64,000 nucleotides of DNA from Pseudomonas brassicacearum subsp. neoaurantiaca (GTDB taxonomy: Bacteria; Pseudomonadota; Gammaproteobacteria; Pseudomonadales; Pseudomonadaceae), in the NCBI RefSeq assembly GCF_013608025.1, contig NZ_VDLV01000001.1, forward strand, positions 62,001-126,000, given 5' to 3'. A program made the position numbers and the translations under genes. The notes under the pieces were generated by a model, which saw only the letters and a list, made by a program, of their open reading frames with translations, ran no database searches and was not told where the DNA came from. Below are positions 55,953 through 64,000 of the stretch, one piece after another; position 1 is the first letter of the stretch, and each line of letters begins with the position of its first letter.

Positions 55953-57287
55953 ATGCACGCAACTTTTAAACGCAGCCTCGCTGCCATCAGCCTGGCATTG
56001 GGCGCCTGCGCGACGCTAGCACCGACTGCCCAGGCGGCCAACGAACAGTTCTTCCCGCTGGCCACCTACCGGGTCGGCGCCTATGCCTCCAGCGGCATTC
56101 CGGTGTGGGCCGGAATGATCGACTACCTGCGCTACATCAACGAGGTGGAAGGCGGTATCAATGGCGTGAAGCTGGTCTGGCAGGAGTGCGAGACCGAATG
56201 GACGGCGGAAAAGGGCATCGAGTGCTACGAGCGCTTCAAGAACGGCCTCAACGGCGCGCCGGTAGCGATCTACGCACCCAACGGCGCACCGGCGGCCTAT
56301 GCCCTCGCGGACAAGGCCGAAGCCGACCGGATCCCGTTGATCACCCTGGGCTATGGCCGTACCGAGGCCACCGACGGCAGGGTGTTCCCCTACAACTTCC
56401 CGGCCATGCTGACGTTCTACAGCGAGGCCTCGGCGTTCATCAATTACGTGGCTGAGCGCGAGGGCGGGCTGGACAAGCTCAAGGGCAAGAAGATCGCCAC
56501 CGTCTACCACGACTCGGCCTACGGTCGGGAAACCCAGGGGCCGCTGGCGCTGCTGGCGCAGAAGTATGGCTTCGAGAACATCCAGATCGCGGTGGCCGAT
56601 CCGGGCAACGAACAGGCCGGGCAGTGGCGTCAGGTGCGGCAATTGAAGCCGGACTGGGTGTTTTTGCGGACCTGGGGGGTGTCCACGCCCGTGGCGATCA
56701 AGACCGCGGCGCGTTTCGGCTACCCGGTGGAGCGCATCGTCGGTGACATCTGGGCCAGTTCCAACGAAGACGTATTGCCGGCCGGTGAGGCGGGCAAGGG
56801 GTACCTGGCGCTGACACCTTATCCGGGCGGCGCCGACTTCGACATTCACCAACGCATCCGCCAGTACATCCTCGATACCGGCAAGAGCGACCTCAAGGAC
56901 CCGAAGAGTTTCGGCAGCGTCTACTACAACTCCGGCCTGGTGAACGCCGCCATTGCCGTCGAGGCGATCCGTACCGGGCAGAAAAAATTCGGCAATCGTC
57001 CGCTCAACGGTGAGGAAGGTCGCTGGGGCCTGGAACACCTCGACCTGGATGACGCGCGTCTGAAGGAGATCGGTTTCCTTGGATTGATGCAGCCGCTGAA
57101 GTTGTCTTGCAGCGATCACGAAGGTGGCGGGGCCGCCAAGGTCCAGCAATGGGACGGCCAGCAATGGAAGCTGATCACCGACTGGGTCCAGGCCGACCGC
57201 GCGACGTTGCGCCCGCTGATCGATGCCAAGGCCGCCGAATACGCGAAGGAAAAGGGCGTGACCGCCCGCGACTGCGCGGCGCAATGA
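55953..57287 (+). CDS. LIV-type periplasmic binding protein
   Basis: 444 residues: signal peptide (SLAAISLALGACATLAPTAQAA), then the type I fold of LivK-like receptors (FPLATYRVGAYASSGIPVWA, VVWQECETEW-type ligand loop, YAPNGAPAAYALADKAEADR, KIATVYHDSAYGRETQGPLA). It is longer than amino-acid LivK (about 370), in line with aromatic- or acyl-type ligands. An AAAGGAGG at 55908-55915 lies 37 nt before the ATG, too far to serve as its ribosome site; GAGAAG nearer the ATG may serve. Confidence 0.85.
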   Translation: MHATFKRSLAAISLALGACATLAPTAQAANEQFFPLATYRVGAYASSGIPVWAGMIDYLRYINEVEGGINGVKLVWQECETEWTAEKGIECYERFKNGLNGAPVAIYAPNGAPAAYALADKAEADRIPLITLGYGRTEATDGRVFPYNFPAMLTFYSEASAFINYVAEREGGLDKLKGKKIATVYHDSAYGRETQGPLALLAQKYGFENIQIAVADPGNEQAGQWRQVRQLKPDWVFLRTWGVSTPVAIKTAARFGYPVERIVGDIWASSNEDVLPAGEAGKGYLALTPYPGGADFDIHQRIRQYILDTGKSDLKDPKSFGSVYYNSGLVNAAIAVEAIRTGQKKFGNRPLNGEEGRWGLEHLDLDDARLKEIGFLGLMQPLKLSCSDHEGGGAAKVQQWDGQQWKLITDWVQADRATLRPLIDAKAAEYAKEKGVTARDCAAQ

Positions 57288-57339
57288 CCGAGCTCACGAC
57301 ATACAACCGGGCGCATCCGCGCCCGAGGAGAAAGCACCC

Positions 57340-58116
57340 ATGACCATTGCAGCCCTTGCCGCCACCACAAGCAGTGAGCTATTGGCGGTACACGACATCG
57401 AAGTGATTTACGACGGCGCGATCCTCGCCGTGGCCGGGGTTTCCCTGCGGGTCGGGCAGGGCGACATCGTTGCGCTGCTGGGCGCCAACGGGGCCGGCAA
57501 GAGCACCACGCTCAAGGCGATTTCCGGGTTGGTCCAGGCTGACCGCGCGCACGTCAGCCGTGGCCGGATCACTTTTCAGGGGCAGGATACCGCCGGCGTT
57601 GCAGCCAACCTGCTGGCCCGCCAGGGCATCGTCCACGTGCTGGAGGGGCGACATGTGTTCGCCCACCTGACCGTTGAGGAAAACCTGCGCAGCGGCGGTT
57701 TCCTGCGCAAGCCGACGCGCCGTGAGCTGGAGCAGGACCTGGAGCGCATCTACGCCTGGTTCCCGCGCCTGAAGACCAAGCGCAAGACCCAGGCCGGGCT
57801 GACCTCGGGCGGCGAGCAGCAGATGCTCGCCATCGGTCGGGCATTGATGACACGGCCTCGGCTGGTGCTGCTGGATGAACCTTCTATGGGGCTGGCGCCG
57901 ATCCTCGTCGAGGAGATCTTCGCCATCGTCGCCCAGCTCAATGCCCAGGAAGGCATGAGCTTTCTGGTGGCCGAGCAGAACATCAACGTTGCCCTGCGCC
58001 ATGCCACCTACGCCTACGTTCTGGAAAACGGTCGGGTGGTGGGTGAGGGCAGCGGTGCGGAGTTGGCGGCGCGGGAAGACATCCAGCATTTCTATCTGGG
58101 CGGCAAGACCGGTTGA
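57340..58116 (+). CDS. LivF-type ABC ATPase
   Basis: 258 residues: Walker A LLGANGAGKSTTL, VHVLEGRHVFAHLTVEENLR, signature LTSGGEQQMLAIGRALM, Walker B LVLLDEPSMGLAP and VAEQNINVALRHATYAYVLE. Second ATPase of the LIV-type transporter, completing all five subunits in order G-H-M-K-F. Confidence 0.87.
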   Translation: MTIAALAATTSSELLAVHDIEVIYDGAILAVAGVSLRVGQGDIVALLGANGAGKSTTLKAISGLVQADRAHVSRGRITFQGQDTAGVAANLLARQGIVHVLEGRHVFAHLTVEENLRSGGFLRKPTRRELEQDLERIYAWFPRLKTKRKTQAGLTSGGEQQMLAIGRALMTRPRLVLLDEPSMGLAPILVEEIFAIVAQLNAQEGMSFLVAEQNINVALRHATYAYVLENGRVVGEGSGAELAAREDIQHFYLGGKTG

Positions 58117-58142
58117 GCGCGGGTGACGCCACTGTCTCGTGG

Positions 58143-58171
58143 GCAACAGTGAATCCGCAGTTTGCTGTTGC
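58143..58171. promoter_or_regulatory. Putative sigma-54 activator site before sfnB
   Basis: GCAACAG (58143-58149) and CTGTTGC (58165-58171) are exact inverted halves with 15 bp between. The near edge is 61 bp from the -24 element at 58233, almost the same geometry as upstream of the ssuA-like gene. Confidence 0.6.
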
Positions 58172-58232
58172 AGGGGCTTTTCCAGTCCTGTTTTCGGTTC
58201 GCAACTCATTGAATATAAAGAGTTTGCAGGGT

Positions 58233-58248
58233 TGGTACGGACTGTGCT
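58233..58248 (+). promoter_or_regulatory. Sigma-54 promoter of sfnB
   Basis: TGGTACG-GACT-GTGCT with 10 bp between GG and GC. It predicts a start near 58260, about 26 nt before the sfnB ATG. Confidence 0.75.
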
Positions 58249-58285
58249 CTGGCTGTGGATGAACCCGTTACGCAAGGAGCAGCAC

Positions 58286-59518
58286 ATGAGCCATTTATCA
58301 ACCGTGGACCCGTCCCAGCAGCCTCGTCCGGCCCCTCGGCGCCCGGCCCATATCATTCGCAGCGACGCCGAGGCCATCGAGGTGGCGCAGCAGGTGGCCG
58401 AGGAATTCGCCCGTGAGGCCGCCCTGCGTGACCGCGAGCGACGGCTGCCCTGGGATGAACTCGAACGCTTTTCCGAAAGCGGCCTGTGGGCGATCAGCGT
58501 GCCGAAGGCCTACGGTGGCGCCGGGGTGTCCTATGTCACCCTCAGTGAGGTGATCGCCATCATTTCCGCGGCCGATTCATCCCTCGGCCAGTTACCGCAA
58601 AACCATTTCGGCGTGCTCAGCAATCTCGGCTTGACCGGCAGCGAAGAGCAGAAACAGCGCTACTACGCCAAGGTGCTCCAGGGGTATCGCTTCGGCAACG
58701 CGTTTTCCGAAGCGCGAAGCCAATACGTCACGACCTTCCAGACGCAGATCCGCTTCGACGGCGACACGGCGGTACTCGACGGCGAAAAGGCCTACTGCAC
58801 CGGCGCATTGTTCGCCCATATCGTGCCGGTTGCCGGGGTGGACGAGGTGGGGCATGTGCACATCGCGCTGGTGCCGCGCGACGCCGCCGGGCTGACCGTG
58901 ATCGACAGTTGGGACGGTTTCGGCCAGCGCATCACCGCCAGCGGCCAGGTGCGCATCGACGGTGTGCGAGTGCCTGCCATCGACGTGGTGCCGGCCTGGA
59001 AGGCCTATGACCAACCCACTTCCGACGGTCCGATCTCGCAGATCATCCAGGCTGCGGTGGACACCGGTATCGCCCGGGGGGCTTTCGCCGAGACTTTGCG
59101 CGTCGCCCGCCAGGCTCGCCCCTGGGTCGACAGCGGCCTGCAGTACGGTTGGCAGGACCCGCTTGGCCAGGCGCTGATCGGTGAACTGGCCTGGCGCCTG
59201 CAAGCGGCCGAGGCGATCTTGCAGCGCGGGGCCCAAGCCGTCGATCGCGCCGTCGCCGAGCCCAGTGAGGAACGGGTCGCCGAAGCGTCCGTGGTCGTCG
59301 GCCAGGCCAAGGTACTGTCGACCGAGATCGCCCTGGAGGCGTCGAGCCGTTTGCTGGAGCTGGGCGGCACGCGCAGCGTCTCGGCCAGCCAAGGCCTGGA
59401 TCGGTTCTGGCGCAACGCGCGGACCCACACCCTGCACGACCCGGTGCGCTGGAAATATCACTTGGTCGGCAACCAGCTACTCAACGACATCAAGCCACAA
59501 CGGCACTCTTGGAACTGA
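58286..59518 (+). CDS. sfnB: SfnB-family sulfur-acquisition acyl-CoA dehydrogenase-like oxidoreductase
   Basis: 410-residue acyl-CoA-dehydrogenase-fold flavoprotein: RRLPWDELERFSESGLWAIS, PKAYGGAGVSYVTLSEVIAI, GNAFSEARSQYVTTFQTQIR, GEKAYCTGALFAHIVPVAGV, and the C-terminal helical domain with FWRNARTHTLHDPVRWKYHL, which resembles DszC/SfnC-type flavin monooxygenases. SfnB proteins are made under sulfur limitation and are needed for dimethyl sulfone or related use; the exact reaction is not settled. ATG 58286 follows AAGGAG by 7 nt, downstream of its own sigma-54 promoter. Confidence 0.87.
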   Translation: MSHLSTVDPSQQPRPAPRRPAHIIRSDAEAIEVAQQVAEEFAREAALRDRERRLPWDELERFSESGLWAISVPKAYGGAGVSYVTLSEVIAIISAADSSLGQLPQNHFGVLSNLGLTGSEEQKQRYYAKVLQGYRFGNAFSEARSQYVTTFQTQIRFDGDTAVLDGEKAYCTGALFAHIVPVAGVDEVGHVHIALVPRDAAGLTVIDSWDGFGQRITASGQVRIDGVRVPAIDVVPAWKAYDQPTSDGPISQIIQAAVDTGIARGAFAETLRVARQARPWVDSGLQYGWQDPLGQALIGELAWRLQAAEAILQRGAQAVDRAVAEPSEERVAEASVVVGQAKVLSTEIALEASSRLLELGGTRSVSASQGLDRFWRNARTHTLHDPVRWKYHLVGNQLLNDIKPQRHSWN

Positions 59519-59528
59519 GGTATCGAGC

Positions 59529-59915
59529 ATGTCAAATTCACATTCCCAAGGTCGCAGCGACCTCGCCCATGCCCGCCACGTCGAGGCGGCACTGCTCGAC
59601 TACCTGCGCGGGCAGAGTGCACGACATGAAGCCCTGGTGGTCGCGACGGTCGGCGACCTGCGTATCCGCATCGACGCCGCCAATGCTTTGCTCGAACGCG
59701 CCAACACGTCCCAATCGACCGCCATTGCTTTTCGTCTGGCCGCTGCGGAGGCGGCGCGTGTGGCCGGTCATGCATATTTCGAGTTGGCCGGGCGCAGCTT
59801 GCCGCGGCCATTGCCGGACGCCGCCGAACCGGTGTTGCTGACCCAGCGACGGTTGCTGGGCGACCATTACCTCAACGGCGCGGCGTTGGCGGATGAGCAG
59901 GGAGGGCAGGCGTGA
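59529..59915 (+). CDS. Small helical protein resembling an isolated acyl-CoA dehydrogenase C-terminal domain
   Basis: 128 residues starting MSNSHSQGRSDLAHARHVEA. VGDLRIRIDAANALLERA aligns well with IGELAWRLQAAEAILQRG of SfnB, and AFRLAAAEAARVAGHAYFELAG with the next SfnB helix (KVLSTEIALEASSRLLELGG). It therefore looks like a stand-alone copy of the helical C-terminal domain without the flavin-binding parts. It starts 10 bp after the sfnB stop. Partner or regulatory subunit roles are guesses. Confidence 0.6.
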   Translation: MSNSHSQGRSDLAHARHVEAALLDYLRGQSARHEALVVATVGDLRIRIDAANALLERANTSQSTAIAFRLAAAEAARVAGHAYFELAGRSLPRPLPDAAEPVLLTQRRLLGDHYLNGAALADEQGGQA

Positions 59916-59957
59916 GCGGGTTTTGAGGTTGCGCGCCTGGGTATCGGGTCGAGTGAA

Positions 59958-59986
59958 CCAGGCTCGTGTCGGCCTGGCTCAGTTTT
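59958..59986 (+). terminator. Possible terminator after the sulfur cluster
   Basis: CCAGGC (59958-59963) pairs with GCCTGG (59972-59977) around an 8-nt loop and is followed after five bases by TTTT (59983-59986). It lies between convergent operons, ahead of glcF. Weak T-run. Confidence 0.45.
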
Positions 59987-60008
59987 AAAGGGCGTTTGCA
60001 GTGCTCGT

Positions 60009-61226
60009 TCAAGGCAACGCCGCTTCAACCAGTTCGATCCAGTGCCTGACAGGGGTTCGGCCGGCACCGTCAAGGTGGGTCTGGCAGCCGATATTGGCGG
60101 TGGCGATGACTTCGGGGTGTCCGCTTTCCAAGGCGTTTAGCTTGTTGTCCCGCAGTTGCCGGGACAGTTCGGGCTGGGTCAGCGAATAGGTGCCCGCCGA
60201 GCCGCAGCACAGGTGGCTGTCGGGCACCGGCGTCAAGTTGAATCCAAGTTCTTCCAGGATCGCTTCGACTGCGCCCCCAAGTTTTTGTGCGTGCTGCAAC
60301 GTGCAGGGGCAATGAAAGGCCAGGCGCTGGTCGCTGTGTGCGCCGAGTTTATCGAGTGGTTCGTCGCGGAGTATTTCAACCAGGTCCTTGGCCAGGGCAC
60401 TGACCCTTGCGGCTTTGTCGGCATACGCCGGATCGCTGCTGAGCAGGTGCCCGTAATCCTTGATGAAGGCGCCGCACCCGCTGGCGGTTTGCACGATGGC
60501 TTCGGCACCGCTTTCGATGGCCGGCCACCAGGCATCGATGTTGCGCCGGGCGCGGTCGAGGCCGGCGGCCTGGGCGTCCAGGTGATAATCCACCGCCCCG
60601 CAGCAGGCGGCCTCGCGAATCGGGACGAGGCTGATGCCCAATCGATCCAGTACCCGAGCGGCGGCTGCGTTGGTGTTGGGCGAGAGGCTCGGTTGTACGC
60701 AGCCTTCGAGCATGAGCACTTGCCGGTCATGGCGGGTGGTCGGTCGTGGCTTTGGTGGGCGCACATGGCGGGGCAGCTTGGCTTTCAGCGTGTCTGGCAG
60801 CAACGCGCGGAAAACCTGGCCGCCGCTCACCAACCCTTTGAACAGCCCGCGATTGGGCACCACGCTGCGCAACCCCTCGCGCAACAGGCGTTGGCCAAGT
60901 GAACGCGGGACTGCCGCATCGACCACCGCCCGGCCGATGTCCAGAAGGTTGTGATAATCGACGCCGGAAGGACAGGTGGTTTCGCAGTTGCGGCACGACA
61001 GGCAGCGATCCAGGTGTTCCTGGGTTTCGCGGGTCACGTCGCTGCCTTCGAGCACCTGTTTGATCAGGTAGATGCGCCCCCTCGGGCCATCCAGTTCATC
61101 GCCCAGCAACTGATAGGTCGGGCAGGTGGCATTGCAGAAACCGCAGTGCACGCAACTGCGCAGGATGCGTTCGGCTTCTTCGGCGCGGGGCAATTGGCGG
61201 GCGTCGTCGCTCAAGGTGGTCTGCAT
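60009..61226 (-). CDS. glcF: Glycolate oxidase iron-sulfur subunit
   Basis: 405 residues: two ferredoxin-type motifs (CVHCGFCNATCP and CLSCRNCETTCPSG) in the N-terminal third and two CCG domains (EAACCGAVDYHL; SHLCCGSAGTYSL) for further cluster binding. It transfers electrons from GlcDE to the quinone pool. Third gene in glcD-glcE-glcF with a 3-bp gap after glcE. Length is normal for GlcF. Confidence 0.92.
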   Translation of the reverse strand: MQTTLSDDARQLPRAEEAERILRSCVHCGFCNATCPTYQLLGDELDGPRGRIYLIKQVLEGSDVTRETQEHLDRCLSCRNCETTCPSGVDYHNLLDIGRAVVDAAVPRSLGQRLLREGLRSVVPNRGLFKGLVSGGQVFRALLPDTLKAKLPRHVRPPKPRPTTRHDRQVLMLEGCVQPSLSPNTNAAAARVLDRLGISLVPIREAACCGAVDYHLDAQAAGLDRARRNIDAWWPAIESGAEAIVQTASGCGAFIKDYGHLLSSDPAYADKAARVSALAKDLVEILRDEPLDKLGAHSDQRLAFHCPCTLQHAQKLGGAVEAILEELGFNLTPVPDSHLCCGSAGTYSLTQPELSRQLRDNKLNALESGHPEVIATANIGCQTHLDGAGRTPVRHWIELVEAALP

Positions 61227-61229
61227 GGT

Positions 61230-62294
61230 TCAAAGCTCCGCGTACAGGCGACCGGGGTTGAAGAGGCCCCGTGGGTCGAGTTGCTGCTTCAGGTTCCGGT
61301 GGTAGCGCATCAATGCGTCGGGCAGCGGTTGGAAAGGATTGTCGGTCTGGCCAGGGGTATAACAGGTCACATGCCCGCCGGTTGGTTCGACGATCGAGCG
61401 GATGAAGGTCGCTTCGGCATCGGATTTTAGCCAGCGCTGGGCGCCGCCCCAATCGACCAGTTGAACGCCCGGCAGGGGCAGCCGAGGGGTGTTCGGCGGC
61501 AGGGAAAGGCGCCACAGGGAGCGGTCCTCGTCGAAGAAATCCAATCGATGTTCGTTCAACTCCTGCCAGTACGACGAGTCCAGCCGCTCGCCGCCCAGAC
61601 GGTCGTGGGCCGCCGCCACCGAGCCTTCGCCACCTTCAAGCCTCAGGTGCAATCGTTGGCCATCGTGGCACGCGGCAGTGATCGGCAGCGGTTGCTGCCC
61701 CCATTCCGCCAGGCGCTGCAAGGCATGATTGACGTCCATCTCCAGGCTGATGCTCAAGGTCTGCCGTGGTTTTGGCAGGACCTTGAGAGACACTTCGGTC
61801 ACTACGCCCAACGAGCCGTAGCTGCCGGCCATCAAGCGCGACAGATCATAGCCGGCGACGTTTTTCATGACCTCGCCGCCGAAGCGCAAGTGCTTGCCCT
61901 GGCCGGTGATGACCCGTGTGCCGAGGATGAAATCGCGCACCGATCCTGCCCAGGGGCGACGTGGGCCCGAGAGTCCGCAGGCAATCATGCCGCCCACCGT
62001 GGCGTTTTCACCGAAGGCGGGCGGTTCGCATGGCAGCATCTGCTGCGAAGCGTCGAGCACTTCGAACAATTCTGCCAATGGCGTACCGCCGCGAACGGTG
62101 ATCACCAGTTCCGTCGGGTCGTAGCTGACGATGCCGCGGTGCGAGCGCGTGTCGAGTATTTCGCCTGCCACGCTGCGCCCGAGGAACGCCTTGCTGTTGG
62201 AGCCCCGGATGCGCAACGGGGTGGCGTTCTCCAGCGCCTGGTTGACCTGTTCCAGCAGCGCTGCGCTGTCATCGAAATCGTGTTCGCTGCCCAT
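61230..62294 (-). CDS. glcE: Glycolate oxidase FAD-binding subunit GlcE
   Basis: 354 residues with a PCMH-type FAD domain (VSYDPTELVITVRGGTPLAE, CEPPAFGENATVGGMIACGL, VMKNVAGYDLSRLMAGSYGS). Partner of GlcD in the membrane-associated glycolate oxidase. It overlaps the glcD stop by one base. Confidence 0.92.
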   Translation of the reverse strand: MGSEHDFDDSAALLEQVNQALENATPLRIRGSNSKAFLGRSVAGEILDTRSHRGIVSYDPTELVITVRGGTPLAELFEVLDASQQMLPCEPPAFGENATVGGMIACGLSGPRRPWAGSVRDFILGTRVITGQGKHLRFGGEVMKNVAGYDLSRLMAGSYGSLGVVTEVSLKVLPKPRQTLSISLEMDVNHALQRLAEWGQQPLPITAACHDGQRLHLRLEGGEGSVAAAHDRLGGERLDSSYWQELNEHRLDFFDEDRSLWRLSLPPNTPRLPLPGVQLVDWGGAQRWLKSDAEATFIRSIVEPTGGHVTCYTPGQTDNPFQPLPDALMRYHRNLKQQLDPRGLFNPGRLYAEL

Positions 62295-63793
62295 CAGAAA
62301 CGCTCCAGCTCGGGGAAGGGCATCTGACCCATGTGGACATGCATGGCGCCAAACTCGGCGCAGCGATGCAGCGTCGGAATATTCTTCCCAGGGTTGAGCA
62401 GCCCGCTCGGGTCGAACGCAGCCTTCACGGCATGGAACACGGTCAGCTCATCGCTGTTGAACTGCGCGCACATCTGGTTGATCTTCTCGCGGCCCACACC
62501 GTGCTCACCGGTAATGCTGCCGCCGACCTTCACGCACAATTCAAGGATCTTGCCGCCCAGGGCTTCGGCGCGATCGAGCTCGCCCGGTTGATTGGCATCG
62601 AACAGGATCAGCGGATGCATGTTGCCGTCGCCGGCGTGGAAAACGTTGGCGACTCGCAGGCCGTATTCCGCCGATAGCGTCGCAATGGCCCGCAGCACGC
62701 CGGGCAATTCCCGGCGCGGGATCGTCCCGTCCATGCAGTAGTAATCGGGCGAGAGGCGGCCCACCGCAGGGAAGGCATTCTTGCGCCCGGCCCAGAAGCG
62801 CACGCGCTCGGCTTCATCGCGAGCCTGGCGGACTTCGGTGGCGCCGGCCTGTTGCAACACCTGGCGCACGCGGTTGCAGTCGTCGTGGACGTCGGCCTCC
62901 ACGCCGTCGAGTTCACACAATAGAATGGCTTCGGCGTCCACCGGGTAACCGGCGTGAATGAAGTCTTCGGCGGCGCGAATGGCCAGGTTGTCCATCATTT
63001 CCAGGCCGCCCGGGATGATCCCGGCGGCGATGATGTCTCCCACGGCACGGCCAGCCTTTTCAACGGAATCGAAGGCTGCGAGCAGCACTTTGGCCGTTTG
63101 CGGCTTGGGCAACAGCTTGACCGTGACCTCGGTGATCACGCCGAGCATGCCTTCGGAACCGGTGAACAGCGCCAGCAGATCGAAACCGGGAGAGTCGAGG
63201 GCCTGGGAGCCCAGCGTCAGGTGTTCGCCATCGACGGTGAGGATGTCGACCTTGAGCAGGTTGTGCACGGTCAGCCCGTACTTGAGGCAATGCACGCCAC
63301 CGGCGTTTTCCGCGACATTGCCGCCGATCGAACAGGCGATCTGCGAGGAAGGGTCCGGCGCGTAGTACAAGCCGAACGGCGCGGCCGCCTGGGAGATCGC
63401 CAGGTTTCGCACGCCCGGTTGAACCCGTGCGGTACGGGCGGCGGGGTCGATGTGGAGGATGTTGTTGAAGCGCGCCATCACCAGCAGCACGCCTTTTTCC
63501 AACGGTAGGGCACCGCCGGACAAACCGGTGCCCGCGCCACGGGCGACGACGGGCACCTTGCGCTCGTGGCAGAGACGAAGCACGCCTTGAACCTCCTCGA
63601 TGTGGCGCGGCAGCACCACCAGCATGGGCGTGGTGCGGTAGGCGGAGAGCCCGTCGCATTCGTACGGTTTGAGCGCTTCGCGCTGGTGGAGGATTTCCAG
63701 ATCGGGAAGCTGTGCTTGCAGGGCCTGCATCAGCGCGTTCTTGTCGACGTCAGGCAGGACGCCGTCGACCTTTTCATCGTAGAGAATATTCAT
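62294..63793 (-). CDS. glcD: Glycolate oxidase subunit GlcD
   Basis: 499-residue flavoprotein that oxidises glycolate to glyoxylate. FAD domain: MLVVLPRHIEEVQGVLRLCH, VPVVARGAGTGLSGGALPLE, SIGGNVAENAGGVHCLKYGL, TGSEGMLGVITEVTVKLLP. C-terminal region: NVFHAGDGNMHPLILFD with metal-binding His and GSITGEHGVGREKI. First gene of the glc operon. Confidence 0.93.
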   Translation of the reverse strand: MNILYDEKVDGVLPDVDKNALMQALQAQLPDLEILHQREALKPYECDGLSAYRTTPMLVVLPRHIEEVQGVLRLCHERKVPVVARGAGTGLSGGALPLEKGVLLVMARFNNILHIDPAARTARVQPGVRNLAISQAAAPFGLYYAPDPSSQIACSIGGNVAENAGGVHCLKYGLTVHNLLKVDILTVDGEHLTLGSQALDSPGFDLLALFTGSEGMLGVITEVTVKLLPKPQTAKVLLAAFDSVEKAGRAVGDIIAAGIIPGGLEMMDNLAIRAAEDFIHAGYPVDAEAILLCELDGVEADVHDDCNRVRQVLQQAGATEVRQARDEAERVRFWAGRKNAFPAVGRLSPDYYCMDGTIPRRELPGVLRAIATLSAEYGLRVANVFHAGDGNMHPLILFDANQPGELDRAEALGGKILELCVKVGGSITGEHGVGREKINQMCAQFNSDELTVFHAVKAAFDPSGLLNPGKNIPTLHRCAEFGAMHVHMGQMPFPELERF

Positions 63794-63892
63794 CGTTCGT
63801 AGCGAGACTCGGTTGTTTTTATTAGAGGTCTGTTCCGATACGGCTGACTTGCATCATTGGCCCGAGGCGTTCTACTGTCCATGTGTTGTTGG

Positions 63893-63907
63893 ACTGGTCG
63901 AACCAGT
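63893..63907. promoter_or_regulatory. Probable GlcC (FadR-type GntR) operator
   Basis: ACTGGT-CGA-ACCAGT is a perfect inverted repeat, about 100 bp upstream of glcD, and fits the TGGTNNNACCA consensus of FadR-subfamily regulators such as GlcC, LldR and PdhR. The glcC gene itself is not in the window; the last 90 bases hold no complete gene. Confidence 0.6.
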
Positions 63908-64000
63908 TCTTCGACCCTGTTCTTCTGGTTCGTTTGGAAAAATCAAGGAAATACAGCGAGCTATGACTGTGCTTGAACAGATTTGAATCCGACGACAACA

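Noticed and set aside
56016..57284. 422-codon open frame antisense to the LIV-type binding protein
   Set aside because: Third-position GC bias explains it; the plus strand has a signal peptide and the binding-protein fold.

Overview
The window reads as a chromosomal segment of a fluorescens-group Pseudomonas: high-GC coding DNA, REP/BIME repeats of the 'gtgggagcgagcttgctcgc' and 'agcgggagcaagctccctcg' types, and a large catabolic and sulfur-scavenging gene set with many LysR, AraC, GntR, XRE and sigma-54 regulators. No tRNA, rRNA, CRISPR array, intact insertion sequence or prophage was seen. All functions are inferred from reading the translations; no database search was run.

Layout. 0-3.8 kb: the start of a 4-hydroxyphenylacetate (homoprotocatechuate) operon, hpaG1-hpaG2-hpaE on the minus strand, with hpaA (AraC) and hpaR (MarR) on the plus strand and a clear sigma-70 promoter/operator between. 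3.9-8.0 kb: an HscC-type Hsp70 with a membrane-anchored J-like partner, then an AraC regulator. 8.0-13.6 kb: an accessory stretch with an SDR, a delta-60/RTX secreted protein, an AT-richer YopT-like cysteine protease homologue, a broken LysR copy beside a repeat, and a class-3 lipase. 13.9-18.7 kb: a periplasmic binding protein next to a hybrid kinase with two transmitter modules. 18.8-32.8 kb: a complete quinohemoprotein amine dehydrogenase (QHNDH) cluster: sigma-54 activator, qhpF, qhpE, qhpG, a divergent aldehyde dehydrogenase, qhpA-D-C-B and an acyl-CoA synthetase. 32.9-40.6 kb: a TetR remnant, an Amadori-compound (fructosamine) operon with its GntR regulator, and a LysR/MFS pair. 40.6-46.7 kb: a 976-aa DUF4132-like protein and its partner, an HD-domain gene with a shifted N-terminus, a remarkable protein that is about 42% methionine, REP elements and an XRE-cupin regulator with a small overlapping ORF. 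46.8-59.9 kb: a sulfur-acquisition region with an SsuABC-like transporter, a second sulfonate-type binding protein, a DszA/NtaA-type monooxygenase, a LIV-type ABC transporter, SfnB and two odd partial-domain proteins. 60.0-63.8 kb: glcDEF.

How the parts fit. QHNDH plus the aldehyde dehydrogenase would convert phenylethylamine or tyramine to phenylacetate or 4-hydroxyphenylacetate; the hpa operon at the left end could consume the latter. Divergent sigma-54 promoters between peaE and qhpA share inverted-repeat activator sites, matching the sigma-54 activator encoded with qhpF-E-G. In the sulfur region the ssuA-like gene and sfnB carry sigma-54 promoters with the same GCAACAG/CTGTTGC activator motif at the same distance. 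This suggests one sigma-54 sulfur-starvation regulon, probably SfnR-type, covering a LIV-type importer not usually linked to sulfur.

Most interesting leads: the LIV/monooxygenase/SfnB sulfur cluster, the Met/Cys-rich duplicated protein, the YopT-like protein, and the binding-protein plus dual-kinase sensor pair.
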